DNA from: Aeromonas enteropelogenes
Lineage (GTDB): Bacteria; Pseudomonadota; Gammaproteobacteria; Enterobacterales; Aeromonadaceae
Assembly (NCBI RefSeq): GCF_000819845.1
Contig: NZ_CDCG01000037.1
Coordinates: forward strand, 62,001 to 126,000
Direction: 5' to 3'
Length of the DNA: 64,000 nucleotides
Positions 44,795 to 52,151 of the stretch are shown one piece after another. Made by a program: the position numbers and the translations under genes. How positions within the stretch are numbered: position 1 is the first letter of the stretch; every line of letters starts with the position of its first letter. The notes beneath the pieces were generated by a model that saw only the letters and a program-made list of their open reading frames with translations, was not told the origin of the DNA and did not search any database.

Positions 44795-45115
44795 TTATAC
44801 TGGCCATGGGAATTGGCGCTGAATTTCTTCGAAGCGGGCGATTCCTCGCTGGCGAACCACCTCATGGTCGCTTTCCCCCATCACCTGCATGCGAATTGCC
44901 TCGTTAAAATGGCGGTCTGACCCGGTTATTGGGTCTGCATAGGCCGCCAGGCGAAGTTGTTCAATCTCGCCTCTGCTCACTACCCTAATAACCCACTCGC
45001 CATTTTCTTTGGCAACGTAGTCACCATCTGGCCGCTTGCTTTGCATCTGTACCCAGCCATCCGGGCATTTACCGCCAAATTGTTGGGAGCTATCACCAGG
45101 TTTTGCGTAAATCAT
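44795..45115 (-). CDS. tail-fibre assembly/chaperone-like protein
   Basis: A 106-residue protein with an N-terminal all-beta part (FGGKCPDGWVQMQSKRPDGD) and a C-terminal helical part LRLAAYADPITGSDRHFNEA of the type found in Tfa/GpU-like fibre chaperones. It follows the tail-fibre gene by 9 nt with an AAGGAG site, the usual place for a fibre chaperone. Confidence 0.65.
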   Translation of the reverse strand: MIYAKPGDSSQQFGGKCPDGWVQMQSKRPDGDYVAKENGEWVIRVVSRGEIEQLRLAAYADPITGSDRHFNEAIRMQVMGESDHEVVRQRGIARFEEIQRQFPWPV

Positions 45116-45124
45116 GGTTACTCC

Positions 45125-45976
45125 TTAATAATCAATGCGACTAATGAATACACGGCAAGGGGCCGAAGTAATAAGACCTGAAAAACCAGTGTGACCCGTG
45201 CCAGTTTGACTGCCTAACGCAATCAAACCGGTGACGCCTGTCTGGATGATTATCCCCTCACCTTGTTTAAATGTGGCTTTAACGCCATACCCAGCATTGG
45301 TATCAGCTAGCGCGAAGCTCGCGTCACACCAATTCCCGTTAATTTTAATTTCAGCCCAGCAAATAACGGGCACGCTATTGCCGAATGGATTTGGTATTAC
45401 ATAACGCGAGTTATTGACAATGGCAGCTGGAATTGCAGGGCTTACTGTTTCATTCGGCGCGCCAGTGCCTGCCGCGCTAACAAGGCAAGTATGTCTTACG
45501 GTATCTGGTGATAGCACACCCCAAGATAACCAAGAGTTATTGGCAATATTCTGACAAGTTCTCTTTGCTAGTAGACCGGAGTCGTTATTGTCTGGGTAAT
45601 AAATTTGAAGGCATACACCGTTGAAACTGTAAACGTGCAATACACCGAAATTATATACTGGCGGTTTGTTGACTCCGCTTGCTCCTACTACATCGTAAAT
45701 ACCATCCTTGGTAATAGTATTCCAATCTTCATTTGTTATTTGTTTGCGATATATCGGCAGGTTGAGCTTTTCAAGGGTGTCGAGATTTACAGCATCACCA
45801 GGTTCAACTGGAGTGCCAACCTTGGTCGGCCCTTCAAATCCACCACCATCACGATGCGGCGCCGGCAACTTTGAAAATCCGCGACCAATGGCATCAAACT
45901 CCTGTTCAATGGCCAGACCGTCAGCAAGCTCGCCAGGATTCATCTCGGAAAGGCGTTCGTAGTAATTGTTAGGCAC
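45125..45976 (-). CDS. tail fibre protein with pyocin-knob domain
   Basis: 283 residues from a GTG start with GGAGG nine bases upstream. The N terminus (MPNNYYERLSEMNPGELADG) attaches to the virion. About 75-155 resembles the pyocin-knob fold (NEDWNTITKDGIYDVVGASG, then NNSWLSWGVL). The C-terminal third is Gly-, Thr- and Asn-rich beta structure and probably binds the host receptor. Low GC compared with neighbours fits rapid exchange of host-range genes. Overlaps the upstream tail gene by 8 nt. Confidence 0.8.
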   Translation of the reverse strand: MPNNYYERLSEMNPGELADGLAIEQEFDAIGRGFSKLPAPHRDGGGFEGPTKVGTPVEPGDAVNLDTLEKLNLPIYRKQITNEDWNTITKDGIYDVVGASGVNKPPVYNFGVLHVYSFNGVCLQIYYPDNNDSGLLAKRTCQNIANNSWLSWGVLSPDTVRHTCLVSAAGTGAPNETVSPAIPAAIVNNSRYVIPNPFGNSVPVICWAEIKINGNWCDASFALADTNAGYGVKATFKQGEGIIIQTGVTGLIALGSQTGTGHTGFSGLITSAPCRVFISRIDY

Positions 45977-48269
45977 GTGAAAGCCTCCGCTGGATAAAGT
46001 TAATTGTCATCCCGGTGAGATTGAAGTTAGGTTCTGTAGCTGAGCGCCCAGACATGGCGACTGACAGGGCAACGCCATTACCCTGCAGCTGGATTGAGTT
46101 GCTCTCGTCTTGCGACTCGGTGGCCCAGTAAAACTGGTTCCAGTCCGAGTAGTTCCAAATCCCGTCCTGACCACCATCCTGCTGCAGTTGCATACTGTCA
46201 GACTGGTACTGCCGGCCATGGCGATAATCCAGTGAGTAGGCCATCTTGGCTCGCAATCTGCCACGCCTTGTCTGCTCCAGCGTCATACTGCGAAAGCTCT
46301 TGACCACCATTGGTGAACCAAAGTGGCTGTAGGCCAACCTGATCAGCCAGACAATATTGACGCCATCGAAGCTGGTAGCCTCTTCATCCAGCTCGAACAC
46401 CCAGCCATCCTTGCCGGTGATGGTGAAGAAATTACGTTCAGCCAGCTCGTCGTAACGCCAAGCTTGATCTACAGGTGCGCCATAGGAGAACTCAGTTGCC
46501 TCGATGCTTCCGTCAGCATTGAGCTTGATGGCCAAATTTCTTCCTGATGGAGAGAACAGGCGATACTGGTTAGCCGCAGCCACCTGGGTGGATGAGTGCC
46601 AGCGGAAGCGCTCAATGATTGGCTGGATCTTCTCTGCTGGATCAAGCAGGTTCAGGGCGAAATCGCCAAATTCCTGCACCCGATCAAGTCGCACCAGGCC
46701 GCGATCTGACAGACCTACCGGAACAAAGGTTGGCTGCAACGTACCATCCTGTACCCCTACCGACTCGCTGATCACCTTCTGCTGCCAGTCTTTTGAGCCG
46801 GAACCATAGAGCGCCAACGTGCGATTCTTGGCGGTCACCATCAGCACGCCGCCTGCGCTGGTGCGCAGCCCGGTGATCTCATCACCCACCGCAAAGACGT
46901 TCGCCCCGAGCAGCCCAGACCAAGTAAGAGGGTTGCCTGGCCCTGAGTGGGCGTACTGTCCACCGCGGTAAGCAACAAACAGGTGACTGGCATGTGCCTC
47001 AATCTTGATGGGGGCATCAGCAGCCTCGTCGGCTTGGTTGGTGATGAGTGGGACAATTCGACCGTTCTCACGCAACTCAATTGCTCGCTGCACGCCGCTG
47101 GCAAGATAGGCGCGGCGCATGGCAGGATCGCCGAAGAAGTTGTGAACCAGTGTTTCGTAGCGGCCGCCAGCCTTGAGCACGATCGCCTTACTGGCCACTA
47201 CCTCGCAGAACGCCGCGAAGCGGTACAGGGTGATTGCCGTATTGGTCGGCACAGCCCTGCCGTGGACGTTCCACACCGTCAGCACATGCACCGTGCTGGT
47301 AGAGGTATCCTTCTTCTTGTACGACACCACTGGGAAGAACTGACCGCCAACCAGCGCGTACCAGCCGGCGTTGTCCTTCTCGTCGATGGTGCCGCCGCCA
47401 AGCATGTTGGTGGCGGTCTCAGCTGTTGGCGTTGTCGTACCGGCCAGCGCAGCGTTGAGCGTCACCGCATAGTTGTTAACCGGAGCAGAGCGCAATACCT
47501 GCCCGGCAGACAGAGACTGGCCGCTTGGCAGAGCCAGCGTGCCGCTGTAGCCATCCCCTGCCATCTGCGCTGCACAGTTGAAGGTCGCCCCGTCACTGTG
47601 GCGGATAAGGTTGAGATCGCCGTCATCAATCCCAAAGCCATCCTGCACAGTGACTTGAGATCCAAAGCTGGTGATCTCCTGCCACCCTGAGCTGGTTGCC
47701 CGGAACAGACCGCCGACCTCAAGACTCTTGTCCCTGATGGCGAACACTTCGTCACGGATTGCAACAACGCAACGAACCGGTCCAATACCAGGAACCTGGC
47801 CGATCGCGGTACGCCGCCAGTCTGCCGCCTTGGCTGATGCCGTCAGCATGTCGTCGATGGTGCGGGCTGAACGGGACGGCACGTTGGCCAGCGTGTAGAT
47901 GGCAGCCCCAATGCTGAATGTGGCACCTACAGCCAAAGATGGGCTGGCGTCGGTACCGATAAAGGCATCGTTACCAGACACATACAGCAATACCCCGGCG
48001 CCACCGCTCCATGTCACCGCCTGAAAAGTGGCTTGCGGAAGCTGAGTGGCGCCATTGGTGCGAAAAACGAAGTACCCCTTGGTCTTTGATGGCCGCGGCC
48101 GACCATCGAAACGGTCAAACCCCAGCGTGCGCCGGTAACCACCAGTAATCCCCGGCTCCACGTTGATAGCCGTGATAGCAAACCCGGGCGCCTTGGCCAG
48201 CGGCGTAGTGGCGAGATCCAGACCGCCACCAAGCAGGATGACCTTGCTCTCGATGGATGGCAGTCTCAA
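45969..48269 (-). CDS. large tail/stabilisation protein, 766 residues
   Basis: Mostly beta-rich protein, reading VILLGGGLDLATTPLAKAPG near the N terminus; a similar opening is seen in tail tubular/stabilisation proteins of Bcep22-like podoviruses. No catalytic motif noted. It starts with TTG overlapping the preceding stop (TTGA) and has GGAGGG eight bases upstream, which decides the start. Located between the adaptor gene and the fibre gene, it is likely part of the short tail tube or nozzle. Confidence 0.75.
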   Translation of the reverse strand: MRLPSIESKVILLGGGLDLATTPLAKAPGFAITAINVEPGITGGYRRTLGFDRFDGRPRPSKTKGYFVFRTNGATQLPQATFQAVTWSGGAGVLLYVSGNDAFIGTDASPSLAVGATFSIGAAIYTLANVPSRSARTIDDMLTASAKAADWRRTAIGQVPGIGPVRCVVAIRDEVFAIRDKSLEVGGLFRATSSGWQEITSFGSQVTVQDGFGIDDGDLNLIRHSDGATFNCAAQMAGDGYSGTLALPSGQSLSAGQVLRSAPVNNYAVTLNAALAGTTTPTAETATNMLGGGTIDEKDNAGWYALVGGQFFPVVSYKKKDTSTSTVHVLTVWNVHGRAVPTNTAITLYRFAAFCEVVASKAIVLKAGGRYETLVHNFFGDPAMRRAYLASGVQRAIELRENGRIVPLITNQADEAADAPIKIEAHASHLFVAYRGGQYAHSGPGNPLTWSGLLGANVFAVGDEITGLRTSAGGVLMVTAKNRTLALYGSGSKDWQQKVISESVGVQDGTLQPTFVPVGLSDRGLVRLDRVQEFGDFALNLLDPAEKIQPIIERFRWHSSTQVAAANQYRLFSPSGRNLAIKLNADGSIEATEFSYGAPVDQAWRYDELAERNFFTITGKDGWVFELDEEATSFDGVNIVWLIRLAYSHFGSPMVVKSFRSMTLEQTRRGRLRAKMAYSLDYRHGRQYQSDSMQLQQDGGQDGIWNYSDWNQFYWATESQDESNSIQLQGNGVALSVAMSGRSATEPNFNLTGMTINFIQRRLSRA

Positions 48270-48664
48270 AACTCACACCCTCCGCCAGCAAAGGTAAGTG
48301 GCGGCACATACCGTCGCACCAGAATGGTGTGGTAGGTACCCCACTCCTCCTCGGCCCGAATGCGCAGCTCGGTCGTCACCTGGCTGATGGACATGCCGCG
48401 CAGAGCATGCCACACGATGGCCATGTGGTACGCCTCATCAATGAACGGGGTATCGGTGTCTGCGGCCAGAGTCTGCAATGGCGTTGCCGGCGTAGCTTTC
48501 AGCCACTCCCAATCATTGCGGCACATCTGGATTTTCTGCCATGACTCACGCACTGCGTTGACATAGCTCAGCATCCGGCCGCTTTGGCCTACCACGGTAT
48601 CAGGGCCGCTTCCGAGATCCTGGCACTCGGCCCGCAGCCGCTGGCACAGCTCGAGAAAGGTCAT
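48266..48664 (-). CDS. head-tail adaptor protein (tail tubular A-like)
   Basis: 132 residues: MTFLELCQRLRAECQDLGSG, SYVNAVRESWQKIQMCRNDW, FIDEAYHMAIVWHALRGM. The pattern of an N-terminal helix, a SWxxIQ segment and an FxDEA...WHAL segment is that of the phage adaptor family that follows capsid genes in podoviruses. It forms the ring between portal and tail. Confidence 0.75.
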   Translation of the reverse strand: MTFLELCQRLRAECQDLGSGPDTVVGQSGRMLSYVNAVRESWQKIQMCRNDWEWLKATPATPLQTLAADTDTPFIDEAYHMAIVWHALRGMSISQVTTELRIRAEEEWGTYHTILVRRYVPPLTFAGGGCEF

Positions 48665-48666
48665 GG

Positions 48667-49122
48667 TTAGCCGACCAGGCTGACCGGGTAGGACTGCACG
48701 GTGCGCGGCACGAGAGAGCCATCCTCGGTCTGCACGTAGCGTGTTTCTGTGGCCTGCAGTAACACCTGATAAACCGGCTCAGGTACGTATACATCCTTCT
48801 CACGCTGGACGATGTAGGCAACACCGTTTACTCCGGCATAGACATCATCGTTACCGCGGCTGCTGGGGTCGCGCGAGATCCTGATCTTGACCTTTTTGGC
48901 CTTGTTCAGCTCACGCTGCTCAGCGGTAGGGGTGCCGGTAATGGCTTCAGCGCTCGGAGCAGTGTTGGCGTCACGGGTGATACCGTTCGCCTGCTCCTGC
49001 TCGATGATCTCGGCGACCAGTTTGTCGCGACTGGTATTGGCCGCCTTGTCGATACCGAAGTTATCGGACAGGTATTTGCGCAAGTCAGCTGGCGCGGCGT
49101 TATTGAGGTCAATCAGTTCCAT
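48667..49122 (-). CDS. hypothetical head protein, 151 residues
   Basis: From ATG 49122 (AGGAG upstream): MELIDLNNAAPADLRKYLSD, a SAP/HeH-like N-terminal helix pair (about 10-45), then a flexible Thr/Ala part. The C-terminal beta part contains KKVKIRISRDPSSRGNDDVY. Similar small proteins follow the major capsid gene in related podoviruses and may decorate or complete the head. Confidence 0.7.
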   Translation of the reverse strand: MELIDLNNAAPADLRKYLSDNFGIDKAANTSRDKLVAEIIEQEQANGITRDANTAPSAEAITGTPTAEQRELNKAKKVKIRISRDPSSRGNDDVYAGVNGVAYIVQREKDVYVPEPVYQVLLQATETRYVQTEDGSLVPRTVQSYPVSLVG

Positions 49123-49145
49123 GGCTCTATGCTCCTGAAAAAAGT

Positions 49146-49168
49146 AAAAGGCCCGCACTTGGCGGGCC
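49146..49168 (-). terminator. terminator after the major capsid gene
   Basis: GGCCCGCC-AAG-TGCGGGCC followed by TTTTACTTTTTT on the minus strand, 17 nt after the capsid stop. It would lower expression of tail genes relative to capsid. Confidence 0.8.
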
Positions 49169-49184
49169 AGTTATTGATTGCGTA

Positions 49185-50186
49185 TTAGAGGGCGGTGACC
49201 GCAACCTCGATACGGGTCAACCACAGCTCATTGAGGCGAACTGCAGTAAACCAGCTCTTCCAGGAGGCAGAGCCACGCTGACCGAGCGGATCACCACCGC
49301 GAGGGGTGTTGGGGTTCAGGATCATCGGAACGATGGACCCCGGACCGCCGTTACCCTTGAGAGGTACGATACCGAAAGCGTTCTGCGCCAGTACCACCAT
49401 CGGGTACACATCGGCACTGGTGCCGCCAGTGGACACCATGGTGCCCTTGGCGCCACCTGCATCCGGCAGGGATGCCAGAACTGGGGAGAGCACGAAGCGG
49501 AACTCCTCCACGCTGCCGATCTCTTCCGGGCACAGCGGCTGGCGGGTGCCGTACTCGGCAACTGACTTAAAGCCAGCCAGGCCGCGGATATCGGAGTCGC
49601 AGTCGGTGTGAGCAACCACCACAAACGCCGCTTCGACCGGCTTGGTATCCACGTTGACAGACGGAGCCAAGATCTTGGTGATCTTCTTGGCGCGCTGCTT
49701 CTTGAGAGAACGAGCAGCCAGACGCAGCTTGTTGAGGCTGATCGGGGTGTTCACGCCATTACGAGCAGAGCCATTCGCATAAATTACGTTGGTTCCGCCA
49801 GAGAGAACACCCCAAGTCAGCAACTCAAAGGTTTCGCCAGCTTGCTCACCCAGCAGCATCTGCACATCCTGCAGCACCGGGTCTTCGTGGGTATCTGCGA
49901 TCACATCGGTGATTTCGCACCAGTCGCCATACTGAGACATGCTGACGGTCACATCCTGATAGGCCATCTTTTTGCTTGCTGGAGTGACCCCCTCGGTAAG
50001 CGGGGTAGTTGCCGGAGCAAACGGCACCGGGCGGCGGAACTTGACGGTCTGGCCCTTGTTCTTGGGCTGCGGCTTGGGGTCACCAAACTTCTGCAGCACC
50101 AGGATCGGCTCGGCGTGCTCCAGCATTTTCACTTCGGCAATGATGCCGACACGCGGGGAGATATCCCCGTAGGTAGTGGTTGGCAT
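49185..50186 (-). CDS. major capsid protein (N4-gp56 family)
   Basis: 333 residues beginning MPTTTYGDISPRVGIIAEVK. Family features: GQTVKFRRPVPFAPATTPL, LTEGVTPASKKMAYQDVTVS, QYGDWCEITDVIADTHEDPV and the late RLNELWLTRIEVAV. This matches the N4 gp56 type HK97-fold capsid, found in N4-like and Bcep22-like podoviruses. It follows the scaffold gene and is bracketed by strong ribosome-binding and terminator signals. Confidence 0.9.
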   Translation of the reverse strand: MPTTTYGDISPRVGIIAEVKMLEHAEPILVLQKFGDPKPQPKNKGQTVKFRRPVPFAPATTPLTEGVTPASKKMAYQDVTVSMSQYGDWCEITDVIADTHEDPVLQDVQMLLGEQAGETFELLTWGVLSGGTNVIYANGSARNGVNTPISLNKLRLAARSLKKQRAKKITKILAPSVNVDTKPVEAAFVVVAHTDCDSDIRGLAGFKSVAEYGTRQPLCPEEIGSVEEFRFVLSPVLASLPDAGGAKGTMVSTGGTSADVYPMVVLAQNAFGIVPLKGNGGPGSIVPMILNPNTPRGGDPLGQRGSASWKSWFTAVRLNELWLTRIEVAVTAL

Positions 50187-50203
50187 AGCTTATTTCTCCT
50201 GAA

Positions 50204-51187
50204 TCAGAATTTGCGCTGCGTCAGGCGTTTATCAGCATCGGCTGCGGCGCGGCTAAACACAGAGGACTCATCCGCTGTATCCACCGTGGCGCGGCCCTGA
50301 CTGCCGCCAAGCGGAGCCATGTCTGCCAATTTGCGCTGGCGCTGTGCGTTGCGTTGGGATTGAGCTTGGAGCTGGGTTGACTTGTAGAGGGTCAGAACCA
50401 CATCGGCGTCAGCGGCACTGTCGGAGTTGGCAATGGACTGCACAGAGGCGGGCTGCGTGGCGATCCAGTTCTGGAACTCCTTGCTAACCACAACTGTTTC
50501 AGCGTCGGGGTGCCGACGAATCAGCTCGTCAGTCTCGATGCCGAGCAGTTCCTCCTGCTGTCGTGCCTGAGCCTCCTGGTGCAACTTGGCAACCGGCTCC
50601 TTTACTTGCGAGATTTCGCTGCGCAGGCCATCGCGCAGAGCGTCGGCAACGCCTTGCATGTGGTCGGCAATATCGGGATAGTCCTCGCGCATTGCGGCAA
50701 TGCGACTCTCCAGAGCATCGAGCTGGCGGTTGGCTTCCTTCCCATCCCCCTGCTTGTCTGCCTGCTGGATGCTGACTACCTGCTCGTTGAACTGGCGCTC
50801 TTTCTCAGCAAGTTGCCGCTGTGCAGCGGCGTACCGACCATTGGCTGAACGGGCTGCCTGAGCCTCCCGATCCCGATCGGCGATCAGCGATTGCAAGTAG
50901 GCGCGCTGCTCTGGAGTGGCATCACGGAACAGGTCATCATCACCGGGTGCGGCATGCTGCTCTGCAGCAGAGGCGGCCTCCTGTTGATGCTGTTCACTGC
51001 CGCCATCGCTGTCGGCGTGATGTTGCTCGTCGTGCTGCTCGTCGTTGTTTTGCGGCTCGCTGGTTGCGGGCTCACCACGCAAACGCGCATCGGCGGCGGC
51101 AGAAGCTTGTGCGAACACATCCAGCTCGCGGCCATCGGCGGCGCCTTGGTCAGCTCCTGTTGCGGCTTGGTCGTTCAGGTGATCCAT
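50204..51187 (-). CDS. capsid scaffolding protein
   Basis: 327 residues, acidic at the N terminus and rich in Ala, Gln, Asp, Glu and His (NDEQHDEQHHADSDGG), with a long coiled-coil centre (about 105-200, REAQAARSANGRYAAAQRQL). This is the usual make-up of a phage scaffold. Starts at ATG 51187; positioned directly before the capsid gene. Confidence 0.85.
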   Translation of the reverse strand: MDHLNDQAATGADQGAADGRELDVFAQASAAADARLRGEPATSEPQNNDEQHDEQHHADSDGGSEQHQQEAASAAEQHAAPGDDDLFRDATPEQRAYLQSLIADRDREAQAARSANGRYAAAQRQLAEKERQFNEQVVSIQQADKQGDGKEANRQLDALESRIAAMREDYPDIADHMQGVADALRDGLRSEISQVKEPVAKLHQEAQARQQEELLGIETDELIRRHPDAETVVVSKEFQNWIATQPASVQSIANSDSAADADVVLTLYKSTQLQAQSQRNAQRQRKLADMAPLGGSQGRATVDTADESSVFSRAAADADKRLTQRKF

Positions 51188-51200
51188 GTAAAATCTCCAA

Positions 51201-51223
51201 AAAAAAGCCCGCACATGGCGGGC
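51201..51223 (-). terminator. terminator upstream of the scaffold gene
   Basis: GCCCGCC-ATG-TGCGGGC followed by eight T on the minus strand. It separates three small genes from scaffold-capsid and would need antitermination or partial readthrough. Confidence 0.85.
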
Positions 51224-51241
51224 TGTTGTTACCTTCCGGCA

Positions 51242-51412
51242 TTAACCGGCTGGCGTGAAATCGGTGATCAGCTTGTCGAGCAGGCGGATTTGGGCTCGGA
51301 TGGCCTGCGTCTGCTCGTGCTCCATGTCCTGCTCCAGATCGCTGCGAAGCTGTTCGATCTCGTTTTTCAGGTGCTGCAAGACAGCGTTGGTGTCCTGGCT
51401 ACGGCTGAGCAT
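51242..51412 (-). CDS. 56-residue coiled-coil protein
   Basis: From ATG 51412 (AGAGG upstream): MLSRSQDTNAVLQHLKNEIE, then a continuous charged helix (QLRSDLEQDMEHEQTQAIRA). Overlaps the upstream gene by 14 nt. No match recognised; perhaps a head-assembly helper. Confidence 0.6.
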   Translation of the reverse strand: MLSRSQDTNAVLQHLKNEIEQLRSDLEQDMEHEQTQAIRAQIRLLDKLITDFTPAG

Positions 51413-51602
51413 GAAATGCCTCTTGCAGCAGCGGCCCAACTGGATAGCCTGCGCTGGCAAGACTACCAGCCAGCTTGATGCCGCTATCGATGCGCTCTTT
51501 CGCTTGGCGAGTGCGGCTGTAGTTGGCCCACGGATTGAAGGCGACGCCGTAGAGCTTGGCCATGGTAGTCACCACGGCGATATGGACGATGGTCTTTTTC
51601 AT
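51399..51602 (-). CDS. 67-residue hypothetical protein
   Basis: MKKTIVHIAVVTTMAKLYGV, a hydrophobic N-terminal segment, then a basic middle (YSRTRQAKERIDSG). ATGA overlap with the upstream gene. Possibly exported or membrane-attached; function unknown. Confidence 0.55.
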   Translation of the reverse strand: MKKTIVHIAVVTTMAKLYGVAFNPWANYSRTRQAKERIDSGIKLAGSLASAGYPVGPLLQEAFHAQP

Positions 51603-51850
51603 GCTGAGCGAAGCTCCTCTACGGCTGCCAGCCTTTCCTCTAGCGCGGATGCGTACTCGCGCATAGAAACCAGTTGGCGCTTCATGGTGTTCCGGTACGA
51701 CACATACATATCGCCAAACTCACCTGAGATCTTGATGTCGAGCTCAAGTCTGGCGATCCGAGGCTTGAGTTGTTCAAGTTCATTGCTGATGCTGTTCTTG
51801 ATCCATGCCACGGCTTTATCTTCATCTTCCCTGATTTGCTGGTTGGTCAT
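51599..51850 (-). CDS. 83-residue coiled-coil protein
   Basis: MTNQQIREDEDKAVAWIKNS, then a long helix (NELEQLKPRIARLELDIKIS, MREYASALEERLAAVEEL). The ATG at 51850 has TTGGAG 7 bases upstream. First of three coupled small genes after the tRNA; perhaps a portal or scaffold partner. Confidence 0.6.
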   Translation of the reverse strand: MTNQQIREDEDKAVAWIKNSISNELEQLKPRIARLELDIKISGEFGDMYVSYRNTMKRQLVSMREYASALEERLAAVEELRSA

Positions 51851-51864
51851 GGCTGGCTCCAATA

Positions 51865-51887
51865 AAAAACCCGGCGCATGGCCGGGC
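51865..51887 (-). terminator. terminator after the phage tRNA
   Basis: CCCGGCC-ATG-CGCCGGG followed by six T on the minus strand, 9 nt past the tRNA 3' end. Confidence 0.85.
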
Positions 51888-51895
51888 TATGAAAA

Positions 51896-51971
51896 TGGCG
51901 CTGGTTGCAGGACTCGAACCTGCGTCACCCCGATTATGAGTCGGATGCTCAACCACCTGAGCTAAACCAGC
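51896..51971 (-). tRNA. phage tRNA with CAU anticodon (Met or Ile2)
   Basis: Cloverleaf read on the minus strand: acceptor GCTGGTT/AACCAGC, D-arm GCTC...GAGC, anticodon stem TCCGA/TCGGG with loop CTCATAA, T-arm GCAGG-TTCGAGT-CCTGC, and an encoded CCA end. The CGACTCATAATCG anticodon arm resembles tRNA-Ile2, whose C34 is modified to lysidine to read AUA. Elongator Met cannot be excluded. Confidence 0.9.
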
Positions 51972-52076
51972 GTAGTTACTCTCTCACCCTGCCTCCGGCA
52001 GTGCTTGAGCAGGCCCTTTACCCCGGGTGGGGAGATGGGATCACCTCCTTGTCCAGATAGCGGGCACCAGAAACGC

Positions 52077-52151
52077 AAAAACCCGCACAAGGCGGGTTAT
52101 GGGACTCTGGCAGTCTTAGAGCTATTTTGTGCCACCTGCTGGAAAAGTCAA
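52077..52151 (-). promoter_or_regulatory. late promoter-terminator cassette C
   Basis: Directly after the portal stop: -35 TTGACT (52146-52151), 16 bp, -10 CAAAAT (52124-52129), preceded by the shared GTGGCA. A terminator follows at 52082-52098 (ACCCGCC-TTG-TGCGGGT then five T). Same plan as cassettes A and B, but the transcribed spacer differs. It precedes the tRNA and head genes. The 105 nt between its terminator and the tRNA holds no gene. Confidence 0.65.

Noticed and set aside
45125-45976. Diversity-generating retroelement acting on the tail fibre, as in BPP-1
   Set aside because: No reverse transcriptase frame, no template-repeat/variable-repeat pair and no Avd-like gene near the fibre gene.
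52130-52145. sigma-54 promoter at the GTGGCAC motif of the late cassettes
   Set aside because: The -24 like TGGCAC is not followed by TTGC at the required 5-nt spacing in any of the three copies; sigma-70 boxes fit better.
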